From FEB-12 sp964503315 (GTDB lineage: Bacteria > Zixibacteria > MSB-5A5 > GN15 > FEB-12): DNA of 64,000 nt. Shown one piece after another: positions 25,999 through 34,557 of the stretch. The notes beneath the pieces were generated by a model. The model did not search any database and was not told the origin of the DNA. It was given only the letters and a program-made list of their open reading frames with translations. Position numbers and translations under genes: made by a program. The stretch covers positions 39,121 to 103,120 of the forward strand of contig CAZCZL010000012.1 of the NCBI GenBank assembly GCA_964503315.1. Direction: 5' to 3'. The stretch's first letter is position 1. Every line of letters starts with the position of its first letter.

Positions 25999-27842
25999 TG
26001 GGTTACTCCCGATATCACAAACATGTTCTTCTTTTCGGCCAGGTATCGACGCCAGTGCTCCAGGGTGGCGGTTTTCGCGTCACCGGAGAGCACTTTGGCG
26101 AATTTGCGCACTTCGTAACTGATCTCCAGCCCGGTATCGGTGCGTTTGCAGATCGCACGGTAAAATCCAGTGGAGTCATTTCCAAAGGACAGTGAATCGA
26201 CATCCGATGCAGCAGTCGCGCCGCGAAGTCGCAACTCGAGCGTGACATGCCGCCGACGTTCATAAAACAGAGCCAGTGTGTCGTTGGCTCGTTGCAGTAG
26301 TTCACCCGTGTCAAAACTGAGTGGCGTGCGCGTCACATAGCGACTGCTGGGAGTGTTGATGACGAACCGCGACAGGTCCGCGTCCGCGCTGATGGTCATC
26401 TCCCGCGCGCCATTCTCTGTGACTTTGCAGTTGGAGAAAGGTATCTGGGGGAGGCAGGTTGTCACATACTCGTTGAGCATCTCCTGCAGACTTCTGCCTG
26501 ACTGTTCCGCCTGATTGAATCGGATCGCGGCCATCTGGTCGCGGCGAATGATGATCGTGCCGCGCGCTTGTTTGAGTGAATCGATATGCGCTTCGAAACT
26601 GAACTCCATCGAGGGTGTCGACCAGTCGGTTGTAACCGGGAGCAGGCGGGGTTGTTGCGGGTCAAGAATGAGTGCGGGATGACCCACGATCGTCTCAGGT
26701 GGATCCTCCAATTCATGATGGCGGGCGGTCGGGTCGAAGAAGATCTCTCGCGTGCTATCCTGGTAGTAGCAGATAACGTGATTGAACAGACCGATATGCA
26801 ACGCCTTCATCGGCGCACGAATCTCCGTTGAGACCAGCCCCATGTGGACAGTCAGACCGAGTTCGCGCGCCAGCGCACAGATCAGGTAGGCTCTATCCTT
26901 GCAGTCGCCAAAGCTCCGCGCCAATACGTAGGCAGGCTTGTGCGGATAGATGCTGTGATCATCGCGGGAATCGAACAGATACCGAATGTTATGACGGACC
27001 CAGTCATGTATCCCTTTCAATTGCTCCACAGGCGACGACAGTGCTCGCAGGCTGTCCAGCCACGGCAGAGACATTACCGTATCAAGACGCGGCTCGAGAT
27101 CCACTTCTTTGGCGTACCATCGAATGAAATGCACCGGATCGGATGGAGTCTCCAGTTCCTGCTGAGTGACCATCGGAATGATGACGGCGTGCAGGTCGTT
27201 GAACGGATAGACATAGAGCTGTGGTCTTTTCGCCAGAGGGCGGAAATAGATAGACGTCTGCTTATTCGTTGGACGTTCTATCTGGTATTCTGCCGATGGA
27301 TTGCAGAGATAGATGTCGAAGTCAACTGTCACGTTCGCCGGATGATTGTAGACGACATGATACACCGCCTGTGAATCAAGATTGCGTAGATGCAACATCG
27401 GCAGGTAACCGATATCATCGAAATCCTGCACGAACTCATAGGCCATCAGGTCGTTGATCTTGGGAGTCTCCGGATAAAACAGGTAGTGCACTTTCGCATC
27501 TGAGAGGAAGACATCTCCCCCTTCGTACGTCTCCACGGAACGATATTTCCCTGCGAGCGGCTCGCGGTTCAACGTTGATCGGACCTGAGACATCTTCCCG
27601 TGTCCCGGCTCGTATAAGACGATCCAGCGATCATCGACCGGCCGAACATTCAGACAGGTCTGTTGCTCATACACCGTGGCCTTGGTCTTGAAACGGTCAT
27701 TGGAGGTCTGGGTGATAGTGAACGTCAGGGTCTTTTCGTAGACAGTCTGGGGACCTTCGGACGCACGGCCGATCCCCGTCCCTACCAGGAAGAGAAACAG
27801 CAACGTCACCAACGTGGAGTTGCGAACCTTTGAAGTAACCAT
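25995..27842 (-). CDS. DUF3857 / transglutaminase-like protein with intact catalytic triad
   Basis: A 615-residue exported protein with a signal sequence at about 9-27 (leader ends near GRAS). A DUF3857-type beta domain comes first, then a transglutaminase-like domain with the full triad: Cys314 in FGDCKDRAYL, His355 in LFNHVICYY and Asp370 in FFDPTA. A C-terminal beta domain follows. Bacterial members of this group are thought to act as cysteine peptidases or crosslinkers in the periplasm, but few have been tested. It is first in a two-gene operon with a pseudoenzyme paralogue. Confidence 0.88.
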   Translation of the reverse strand: MVTSKVRNSTLVTLLFLFLVGTGIGRASEGPQTVYEKTLTFTITQTSNDRFKTKATVYEQQTCLNVRPVDDRWIVLYEPGHGKMSQVRSTLNREPLAGKYRSVETYEGGDVFLSDAKVHYLFYPETPKINDLMAYEFVQDFDDIGYLPMLHLRNLDSQAVYHVVYNHPANVTVDFDIYLCNPSAEYQIERPTNKQTSIYFRPLAKRPQLYVYPFNDLHAVIIPMVTQQELETPSDPVHFIRWYAKEVDLEPRLDTVMSLPWLDSLRALSSPVEQLKGIHDWVRHNIRYLFDSRDDHSIYPHKPAYVLARSFGDCKDRAYLICALARELGLTVHMGLVSTEIRAPMKALHIGLFNHVICYYQDSTREIFFDPTARHHELEDPPETIVGHPALILDPQQPRLLPVTTDWSTPSMEFSFEAHIDSLKQARGTIIIRRDQMAAIRFNQAEQSGRSLQEMLNEYVTTCLPQIPFSNCKVTENGAREMTISADADLSRFVINTPSSRYVTRTPLSFDTGELLQRANDTLALFYERRRHVTLELRLRGATAASDVDSLSFGNDSTGFYRAICKRTDTGLEISYEVRKFAKVLSGDAKTATLEHWRRYLAEKKNMFVISGVTQ

Positions 27843-27906
27843 CCCAGGCGCAATATGGGCAACGGTATCCGGTTAGTCAACGGCTTTCAAAGCGGAGATA
27901 GATGGC

Positions 27907-27938
27907 GAAAGAAAACGGACCCGGAGTGACCGGGTCCG
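27907..27938 (-). terminator. Terminator of msrBA
   Basis: CGGACCCGG (27916-27924) and CCGGGTCCG (27930-27938) form a perfect 9-bp stem with a 5-base loop, followed in the minus direction by TTTTCTTTC. It lies 21 bases after the stop. Confidence 0.9.
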
Positions 27939-27959
27939 CATTAGTGAGAATAAGTCTTT

Positions 27960-28931
27960 TTAGAACCGCTTCGTATAGAAGTGGCAGTACGGTTCTTTGC
28001 CCGTGTAGTTGTAGTAATCCTGGTGGTACTGCTCGGCCGGCCAGAATTTGTCGGCGCTGGCTATTTCGGTCACCACTTTGTACCCTTTCGCCTTGAGCAG
28101 TCCGATCAACTTCTCGATAACCGCGCGCTGTTCGGCAGAAGTAACAAAGATCGCTGAACGATACTGGTCCCCAATATCCGGTCCCTGGCGATCGATCTGT
28201 GTCGGGTCATGGATCTCGAAGAAATACCGTGCCAGCGTCTCGTAATCCGTCTTGGTCGGATCAAAAACAACTTCGACCGTCTCCGCATGGCCGGTGGTGC
28301 CGTCGCAAACCTCACGATAGGTCGGGTTCTCTTTCGTTCCACCCATATACCCGGAAACAGCTGAGATCACTCCCTTTTGCTGTTCCAGCAAGTGTTCAGT
28401 TCCCCAGAAGCAACCGCCTGCGAAATACGCGCGCTCGGTTTTGACCGGCGCGGTCTGAGCTGAGTCCGGAACGAAACTCATCGAGATCGAATTGACGCAG
28501 TGACGTGTATTTTTCTCGGTGAAGCGCTCACCCTCGAAGACGTGCCCAAGATGTCCGCCGCATTTGGCGCAGGTGATCTCGGTCCGCATGCCATCGGCAT
28601 CGAGACTTCGCTTCACCGCGCCAGGAATGGCGTCGTCAAAGCTGGGCCATCCGCAGCCGGCATCGAATTTGTCCGACGAGCGATAGAGAGCCGTGCCGCA
28701 CCGTTTGCAGGTGTAAGTCCCTTTGGCCGTATGGGTGTAGTATTCGCCGGTGAACGGCATCTCGGTCCCTTTATTGACGATCACCCGTTCTTCTTCAGGC
28801 GTCAATTTGTTCCATTCCATTTTTTTCTCCTTCGTCTGGTCGGATGACGTAAACGCCACCGAGGCGATGATCAGTCCGGCAACGACTATGAGCGCGGCCC
28901 AGGCCAGGCGGAAATAAGACGTTCGGTTCAT
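27960..28931 (-). CDS. msrBA: Bifunctional methionine sulfoxide reductase MsrB-MsrA, membrane anchored
   Basis: A 323-residue fusion with MsrB first and MsrA second. An N-terminal hydrophobic segment (about 8-27) anchors it or exports it, so it probably repairs envelope proteins. MsrB (about 38-155) has the zinc cysteines C75/C78 and C121/C124 and the catalytic RHCVNSISM (Cys145). MsrA (about 164-323) has GGCFWGTEH with catalytic Cys174, plus the usual GHAETVEVVFDP and DIGDQYRSAIF. Together they reduce R- and S-methionine sulfoxide using thioredoxin-like donors. It is monocistronic with a strong terminator. Confidence 0.97.
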   Translation of the reverse strand: MNRTSYFRLAWAALIVVAGLIIASVAFTSSDQTKEKKMEWNKLTPEEERVIVNKGTEMPFTGEYYTHTAKGTYTCKRCGTALYRSSDKFDAGCGWPSFDDAIPGAVKRSLDADGMRTEITCAKCGGHLGHVFEGERFTEKNTRHCVNSISMSFVPDSAQTAPVKTERAYFAGGCFWGTEHLLEQQKGVISAVSGYMGGTKENPTYREVCDGTTGHAETVEVVFDPTKTDYETLARYFFEIHDPTQIDRQGPDIGDQYRSAIFVTSAEQRAVIEKLIGLLKAKGYKVVTEIASADKFWPAEQYHQDYYNYTGKEPYCHFYTKRF

Positions 28932-29052
28932 TCTGAAATTCCTCTCTGAGGGCCAGCTGAGGTAGCCCGGAAAACAGCGGCTCTCGCGGGTTATAACACC
29001 GAACGGTTCCCGAAGTGCCGCCCGGTCATGTCCATGACAGAGAAATGACAGA

Positions 29053-30468
29053 CTACTTGAGGCCGCGCGCGGTCTTTACTATCAATTCCCAGGCGGCCTC
29101 GACATCTTCGCGGGTCACCTGTGTCTGAGCGGTCACCATCCGAAGCGTGTAGTTTCCGCGCAATTTGGTATGGGTCATGTAGAGTTTGCCGGTCGCGTTC
29201 AGGGTCGCGATAAGACGCTCGTTCAATTGATTCAGCGCGGCCTGGTCATCGATCCCTCGCGGGTGGTACCGGAAACAGACCAGACTCAGCGGAGCGGGAG
29301 CCAGCATTTCAAAGTCATCCGAGTTCTTTATCTGTTCGACCACCCAGCGACTCAACGCGATATGTTCGCGAATTATCCGCTGCAGACCCTCCACCCCGTA
29401 TGATCGGATAACAAACCAGAGTTTGAGCGCACGGAAACGTCGCCCGAGCGGGATGCCCCAATCGCGATAGTTGTTCACCCTGTCAGCTTCCGCGGTCTTA
29501 AGATATTCGGGGAGGATCTCAAACGTGCGTATCAATGCCTCTTTGTCGCGGACGAAATAGGCAGAGCAATCAAAGTTTGTGAGCATCCACTTGTGCGGAT
29601 TGAAAACAAAGCTATCGGCCAGTTCGAGGCCTTCACTCATCCATCGCATTTCCGGGAGCAAAAGCGCGTTGCCGGCGAAGGCCGCGTCGACATGCAGCCA
29701 TATCGCCTGTTGCACGCAGATATCCGCGATCTGCTTGATCGGATCGATAGCGGTGGAGCCGGTGGTACCTATGGTAGCGATAACGCAGAGCGGGGTGAGT
29801 CCGGCGGCTTTGTCCTGAAGGATCGCCTTCTCCAGTTCCGACGGGATCATGGCGAATTTGTCATCGACGGCGATCTGCCGAAGATTCTGCCGCCCAAAAC
29901 CGGCGATCTTGACTCCCTTTTCGATCGAAGAATGCGTTTCGGTCGAGCAATAGAGCACGAACTTCTGTTCGGAGAAACCGCAGTCGTTGATGCGATAGTT
30001 GGATCTCTTCTCTCGCGCGGTCAGCATCGCGCAGAGGGTTGCGGTCGAGGCGGTATCCTGGATCACGCCTTCGAATCCGGCGGGGAGGCCGATCATCTTG
30101 CCGAGCCATTGCATCATCCGTTCCTCGAGCTCCGCGGCGGCGGGTGAAGTTTGCCAGAGCATACACTGCGCGCCTAGAGTGGCGGTCAGCATCTCCGCCA
30201 GCACAGATGGCGCGCTGGAGTTGGCCGGGAAATAGGCGAAAAATGACGGGTGTTGCCAGTGGGTGACGCCGGGGAGAATATCCTTCTGAAAGTCAGCAAA
30301 GATGTCGTGGAAAGAGGTTCCTTCGGCCGGAGGCGCTAGCGGGATCTTGCCAATGATCTCCCCCGGTTTGACCGTGGATTTGACGGGATAGTGACGGACA
30401 TCTTCAAGATAATCCGCCATCCAATCGACCAGCTTGTGCCCCTCGGTTCGAAAGCGTTGCGTATCCAT
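29053..30468 (-). CDS. PLP-dependent aromatic-amino-acid-type decarboxylase (group II)
   Basis: A 471-residue fold-type I decarboxylase. The PLP lysine is K293 in FNPHKWML. His179 (STETHSSIEKG) should stack on the cofactor, and Asp261 (HVDAAFAG) binds the pyridine nitrogen. The block THWQHPSFFAYFPANSSAPS is characteristic of the DOPA/tryptophan/tyrosine decarboxylase branch. It probably makes an aromatic amine such as tryptamine or tyramine, but specificity cannot be read from sequence alone. ATG 30468 is chosen over the longer frame (to 30513) because GAGGAG sits about 6 bases before it. A second decarboxylase lies 1.6 kb away on the other strand. Confidence 0.92.
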   Translation of the reverse strand: MDTQRFRTEGHKLVDWMADYLEDVRHYPVKSTVKPGEIIGKIPLAPPAEGTSFHDIFADFQKDILPGVTHWQHPSFFAYFPANSSAPSVLAEMLTATLGAQCMLWQTSPAAAELEERMMQWLGKMIGLPAGFEGVIQDTASTATLCAMLTAREKRSNYRINDCGFSEQKFVLYCSTETHSSIEKGVKIAGFGRQNLRQIAVDDKFAMIPSELEKAILQDKAAGLTPLCVIATIGTTGSTAIDPIKQIADICVQQAIWLHVDAAFAGNALLLPEMRWMSEGLELADSFVFNPHKWMLTNFDCSAYFVRDKEALIRTFEILPEYLKTAEADRVNNYRDWGIPLGRRFRALKLWFVIRSYGVEGLQRIIREHIALSRWVVEQIKNSDDFEMLAPAPLSLVCFRYHPRGIDDQAALNQLNERLIATLNATGKLYMTHTKLRGNYTLRMVTAQTQVTREDVEAAWELIVKTARGLK

Positions 30469-30552
30469 AGCTTCTCCTCTTGCGTCATCGTAAGATAGGC
30501 TACGAAACAACAACCTGCCAGTGGTTTACTATCGATTGAGGCGCGCCGGAAA

Positions 30553-31062
30553 TCACTCGGCGCGTTTATAGAATATCTGCCACTTCATCTCCCAGGTTGC
30601 GCCGTTGTCGGTCGAGGCTTGCCAATCCCACACGAAACTGTCCGCGGCAATATCATGGAAGACCATTCGCTGTATAACCTCGGTGCCGTCTCGTTTAGTG
30701 ATCGTGCGCGACAAGGTCATGCGATCATTTGCCCAGCCGCCGGTGAAGACCATATAGCCGCCCGAATTGTCGACCCAGGTCTGGCGCCAGAGTCTTGCCT
30801 GTGGGTCATAGACGGAGACGGACATCCCGGCAAATCCATTGGGAGCGAGATCCCGGAATTGCTCCTGAATGACGCAGTTGCCAAGCGGCTTGGTGATATG
30901 ATTGGTTCCTTGGCCGGAGTCTGCCCAAGTGAGATCCCACTGCCCGAGCCAGAAATCGAACTGCGATGCTTCTGGCGAGGAGCATGGCGGTGGCGTACTG
31001 TCGGTCGGCTGTTGTGCCGCAACAGTGGTCGCGAACACTAGAAGAAAGAGTGCTCTTAACAT
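30553..31062 (-). CDS. Secreted DUF1579-like protein
   Basis: A 169-residue protein with a signal peptide (1-16, cut after VAA). The body EASQFDFWLGQWDLTWADS...GGYMVFTGGWANDRMTLS...WDWQASTDNGATWEMKWQIFYKR matches the DUF1579 type, a small calycin-like beta-barrel family often annotated only as hypothetical. The start of the mature part is Pro/Ser-rich (PTDSTPPPCSSPEAS). It is upstream of the decarboxylase on the same strand, 84 bases away, so it may be cotranscribed. No catalytic residues are evident; ligand binding is a guess. Confidence 0.75.
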   Translation of the reverse strand: MLRALFLLVFATTVAAQQPTDSTPPPCSSPEASQFDFWLGQWDLTWADSGQGTNHITKPLGNCVIQEQFRDLAPNGFAGMSVSVYDPQARLWRQTWVDNSGGYMVFTGGWANDRMTLSRTITKRDGTEVIQRMVFHDIAADSFVWDWQASTDNGATWEMKWQIFYKRAE

Positions 31063-31211
31063 GCTTGTCCCCTTTCAGATAGGTGTATTACCCCTTAGAC
31101 GCACACGAGAGCCAAAAGGTGCAGGCAAAACTGCTTGCTCTGGACCGATGATACTGTTTATTGTGCGGCAATGCATGGACTATAATAGTCTATGAAACTG
31201 AAGGACTTCCG

Positions 31212-32033
31212 GTGACCAAACCGCTCTCATTGCTGACTGTCCTGGCCCACCCGGACGACGAATCGCTCGGGATGGGGGGAACACTCGCCCGTTACGGAGA
31301 CGAAGGGATAGCGACCTATCTCATCTGTGCGACCCGAGGCGAGCGCGGGCGCTATTTCGACGCCGTCGAGAAGCCGCCGATCGAAGTGGTCGCGCAGATG
31401 CGGGAGAATGAACTTCGCGCCGCAGCCAAGGAACTGGGGATCAGGGATGTCAGCTTTCTGGATTATCTCGACAAGGATCTGGATCAGGCGGACCCGGTGG
31501 AGGCGATTTCAAAGATCGCTGCGCATATCCGACGGCTCAAACCAGATGTGGTCACGACATTCGGCCCGGATGGCGCATACGGGCACCCTGACCATGTAGC
31601 GATCTCGCAGTTCACGGCCGCGGCCTGTATCGCCGCGGCGGACCCATCGTATCATGGGTCAGCGCATGTACCGATGCCGGCTGAGACGCATCGAGTGGCG
31701 AAGCTATATTACATGGTCTGGACGCCGGGGAAAATGGCGGCCTATATGAGCGCATTTCGGGAACTGAAGATCATGGTCGATGGAGTCGAACGAGCCGGCA
31801 CCGCATGGCCGGAATGGGAGATAACGACGGTGATCAACACGGCGGCGCACTGGCCGCAGGTCTGGCGGGCGATAAGCCATCACCAGACACAATTGACCAT
31901 CTATACAAAACTGCAGGGTCTCGGCGAGGAAGACCACAAGCAGTTGTGGGGCTCGCAGGAGTTTTATCGCGTCTTCAGCCTGGTTAATGGCGGGCGGACA
32001 CGGGAAACAGATCTGTTCGAAGGGCTGCGTTAG
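31212..32033 (+). CDS. PIG-L / LmbE-family deacetylase
   Basis: A 273-residue zinc-dependent N-deacetylase of the PIG-L superfamily. Zinc ligands are visible in AHPDDE (His13, Asp16) and GHPDH (His128). The family removes acetyl groups from GlcNAc-type sugars, as in bacillithiol or mycothiol precursors and glycolipids. GTG 31212 is chosen as the start because AAGGA lies 6 bases before it and the protein begins at the first strand of the domain. A TATAAT at 31181-31186 may be the -10 box. The next gene, a PLP decarboxylase, follows after 28 bases. Confidence 0.9.
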   Translation: MTKPLSLLTVLAHPDDESLGMGGTLARYGDEGIATYLICATRGERGRYFDAVEKPPIEVVAQMRENELRAAAKELGIRDVSFLDYLDKDLDQADPVEAISKIAAHIRRLKPDVVTTFGPDGAYGHPDHVAISQFTAAACIAAADPSYHGSAHVPMPAETHRVAKLYYMVWTPGKMAAYMSAFRELKIMVDGVERAGTAWPEWEITTVINTAAHWPQVWRAISHHQTQLTIYTKLQGLGEEDHKQLWGSQEFYRVFSLVNGGRTRETDLFEGLR

Positions 32034-32061
32034 CGGTATCGATACAAGCGATTGAGGAGTT

Positions 32062-33576
32062 ATGAGCATGTCAGTTCAGAGTAAGCAGACAGGCAGTCGC
32101 CATGCGGCGGTAGAACTTTCCGGCGATCAGTTTCGTGAGATGGGGCACCGTCTGGTTGACCAGATCGCGGAGATGTTGGAGACGATGAGGGAACGCCCAG
32201 TCACGCCATCGCCGGAGCCAGCGGATATTCGTCGGATGATACACTCTCCCCGCCCGTTGCCGATGGAGGGGTCCGACCCGAAGCAACTTCTCGAGAATGC
32301 GACTTCGCTGCTCATGAATAACTCGCTCTACAACGGACATCCAAATTTCTGGGGATATGTCACCGCCGGTTCCGCGCCAATGGGGATACTCGCTGATTTT
32401 CTCGCCGCGGCGGTCAACCCGAATTGTGGTGGATGGACCCTTTCGCCGGTTGGCTCGGAGATCGAGTCGCAGTCGGTGCAGTGGATCGCCGATCTTATCG
32501 GTTACCCCACAGATTGCGGGGGCCTTCTGGTCAGCGGCGGAAATATGGCGAACTTCGTCGGTTTCCTGGCGGCTCGTGTCGCCAAAACTGATTGGGATGT
32601 TCGAGAAAAAGGATTGGCTTCACCTACAGCGAAGAAACTGATCGTCTACTGTTCGGCTGAAACACATACGTGGGTGCAAAAGGCCGCCGACCTGTTCGGG
32701 ATCGGAACCGACTCCATTCGCTGGATTCCGACTGACAAAAAGCTCCGCATGGATACCAACGCGCTTCGCACACAGATAGAGAGCGATCTGTCGTTTGGTC
32801 TCAAGCCGTTCTTTGTCGCTGGAACCGGGGGCTCGGTCAGTACGGGCGCGGTCGATCCACTGTATGAGATCGCGGCGATCTGTCGCAAGTATGACCTTTG
32901 GTTTCATGTCGACGGCGCGTACGGCGGTTTTGCAGCCAAAGTGAACGGTGTCCCGACCGACCTGAAGGGATTGAGCGAGGCGGATTCGGTCGCGGTCGAC
33001 CCGCATAAGTGGCTGTATATGCCGCTCGAAGCGGGGTGCGCGCTGGTGCGTGACCGAGAGACAATGATCAAAGCGTTCTCTTATCACCCGCCGTATTACC
33101 ATTTCGATCCGGAGCGCGTCAACTATGTTGATTTTGGCATGCAGAACTCGCGCGGATTCCGCGCGCTGAAGATCTGGCTGACCATGCAGCAGGTCGGACG
33201 GGCGGGATATCTAAAGATGATCGAGGATGATATTCGACTTTCTGAAGAGATGTTCCGCGCGGTCAAGCTCCAGCCGGAGTTGGAACCGTTCACACAGGGA
33301 TTGAGTATCGCGACTTTCCGATATGTCCCGTCAGATCTGAGAGCGAAGATCCAGGAGCCGGAGACGCTTGAATATCTGAACAAGCTGAATGAAGAGATCA
33401 TGCTGGCGATCGAAAAAAGCGGGAAGGCGTTTGTCTCCCCCGCGCGGCTTGACGGGGTCTTTGTCTTGCGGGCCTGTATTGTGAATTTCCGCACGAGCAT
33501 AGAAGATGTGCAGGCATTCCCGGGGCTGGTTTGCCGTCTTGGGCGGGAGGTTGACGACAAACTGCGGATGGCCTGA
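32062..33576 (+). CDS. PLP-dependent group II decarboxylase, second copy
   Basis: A 504-residue fold-type I decarboxylase distinct from the one at 29 kb. The PLP lysine is K316 in VDPHKWLYMP. His202 (SAETHTWVQKA) and Asp284 (HVDGAYGG) occupy the usual cofactor positions. The N-terminal substrate loop NGHPNFWGYVTAGSAPMGI and FNPERV-like FDPERVNYVDFGM differ clearly from the first copy, so a different amino-acid substrate is likely. It is cotranscribed with the PIG-L deacetylase. Nothing else in the operon reveals the product. Confidence 0.92.
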   Translation: MSMSVQSKQTGSRHAAVELSGDQFREMGHRLVDQIAEMLETMRERPVTPSPEPADIRRMIHSPRPLPMEGSDPKQLLENATSLLMNNSLYNGHPNFWGYVTAGSAPMGILADFLAAAVNPNCGGWTLSPVGSEIESQSVQWIADLIGYPTDCGGLLVSGGNMANFVGFLAARVAKTDWDVREKGLASPTAKKLIVYCSAETHTWVQKAADLFGIGTDSIRWIPTDKKLRMDTNALRTQIESDLSFGLKPFFVAGTGGSVSTGAVDPLYEIAAICRKYDLWFHVDGAYGGFAAKVNGVPTDLKGLSEADSVAVDPHKWLYMPLEAGCALVRDRETMIKAFSYHPPYYHFDPERVNYVDFGMQNSRGFRALKIWLTMQQVGRAGYLKMIEDDIRLSEEMFRAVKLQPELEPFTQGLSIATFRYVPSDLRAKIQEPETLEYLNKLNEEIMLAIEKSGKAFVSPARLDGVFVLRACIVNFRTSIEDVQAFPGLVCRLGREVDDKLRMA

Positions 33577-33823
33577 CATGGTCATCGTCGGCCCAATAGG
33601 TCGTTAATTGGACTCAAAAGTATAGATTCCATCCGCTGATGCCGGGTCATTTCCGCCACAATTCGAGGTTCAGGCCGGGATTAATCCTGGTTGGGGGAAC
33701 AAATCGTTCCAACAACTTGTAAAAGAACGACTCTCATTAATAGTGATAAGGAGCTTGCCGAGCGCGTTTGATATTGAGACCATAACCTGTCCTTGAACCC
33801 TCTGATATAATGAGGAGATCGGT

Positions 33824-34327
33824 TTGAAAACACGGGCACTCAGTATCACCATCTGTCTGGCAACTCTTCTGCTGGTCGCGGCGACAATCGTCGCCAAGCC
33901 GAAATCCGGCCCCCCTCCCCTTCAGCAAATTGGCAATCCCTGGGTCGACTCCAGCAAGGCCGCGGGAAAGGTCGTCTATCTGGACTTTTTCGCGTCCTGG
34001 TGCGCTCCCTGCGCTTTGTCTTTTCCTTTCATGAAGGAACTGAACAAGGTCTACGCCGACAGCGGACTTGTGATCATCGCTGTTGATCTCGACAAGGATT
34101 CAAGCGAGGCATCTGCCTTTATCGAAAGGATGCGGCCCCCCTTTCAGATAGTACGCGATCCGGAAGGCACGCTGGCGAAACGCTTTGACCTTAAAGCGAT
34201 GCCGACCTCATATCTCTACGCTCCCGATGGCACGGTTCGCTCGGTACATCAGGGGTTCACACCCGCCGATACATCAGAGATTCGCGCGAGTATTATCGCG
34301 CTGTTGCATGAAACGAGGAAACCATGA
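33824..34327 (+). CDS. TlpA-like periplasmic thiol-disulfide protein
   Basis: A 167-residue exported thioredoxin-fold protein with a signal peptide at about 1-24. The active site is WCAPC (C60, C63) in LDFFASWCAPCALSFPFM, and the cis-proline region is KAMPTSYLYAPDG. The start is TTG at 33824, supported by GAGGAG 6 bases before it; there is no in-frame ATG near the signal peptide. Such proteins reduce or resolve disulfides in periplasmic clients. It is the first gene of a four-gene overlapping set with DUF4266, DUF3570 and ApbE. The next ATG overlaps its stop by 4 bases, so its client is probably one of them. Confidence 0.9.
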   Translation: MKTRALSITICLATLLLVAATIVAKPKSGPPPLQQIGNPWVDSSKAAGKVVYLDFFASWCAPCALSFPFMKELNKVYADSGLVIIAVDLDKDSSEASAFIERMRPPFQIVRDPEGTLAKRFDLKAMPTSYLYAPDGTVRSVHQGFTPADTSEIRASIIALLHETRKP

Positions 34328-34557
34328 GAACGAAACGCTCGATCCTTTTATTCGCCATTCTCTCTGTTACACTGCTTGGTTTGAGCAGTTGCGCGCCGGT
34401 CGGTGTGAAACCGTGGGAGCGAGATATCATGGCCAAGCCCTCGATGCAACTGGATAACGCGGCAGTCGATCGTGGTCTCGATGACCATATCTATTTCAGC
34501 AAGGAAGCCTCGAGTGGTGGACGTGGATTCGGCGGGGGTGGCTGCGGATGCAACTGA
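34324..34557 (+). CDS. DUF4266 small lipoprotein with Gly/Cys-rich tail
   Basis: A 77-residue protein I recognise as DUF4266. The lipobox LSSC gives a lipidated Cys23. The conserved core VKPWERDIMAKPSMQLD (28-44) and DDHIYFSKEASSGGRG is followed by an extreme tail GFGGGGCGCN with C74 and C76. Two cysteines in a glycine tail beside a TlpA thiol protein suggest metal, heme or disulfide chemistry, but no function is known to me. The gene overlaps TlpA by 4 bases and DUF3570 by 10. Confidence 0.88.
   Translation: MRTKRSILLFAILSVTLLGLSSCAPVGVKPWERDIMAKPSMQLDNAAVDRGLDDHIYFSKEASSGGRGFGGGGCGCN

Noticed and set aside
31192..31215. Seven-codon upstream frame overlapping the PIG-L GTG start
   Set aside because: No ribosome site precedes it, and the overlap can arise by chance.
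33806..33811. TATAAT just before the TlpA start as a -10 box
   Set aside because: Transcription would then begin after the ribosome site GAGGAG; it is more likely chance.
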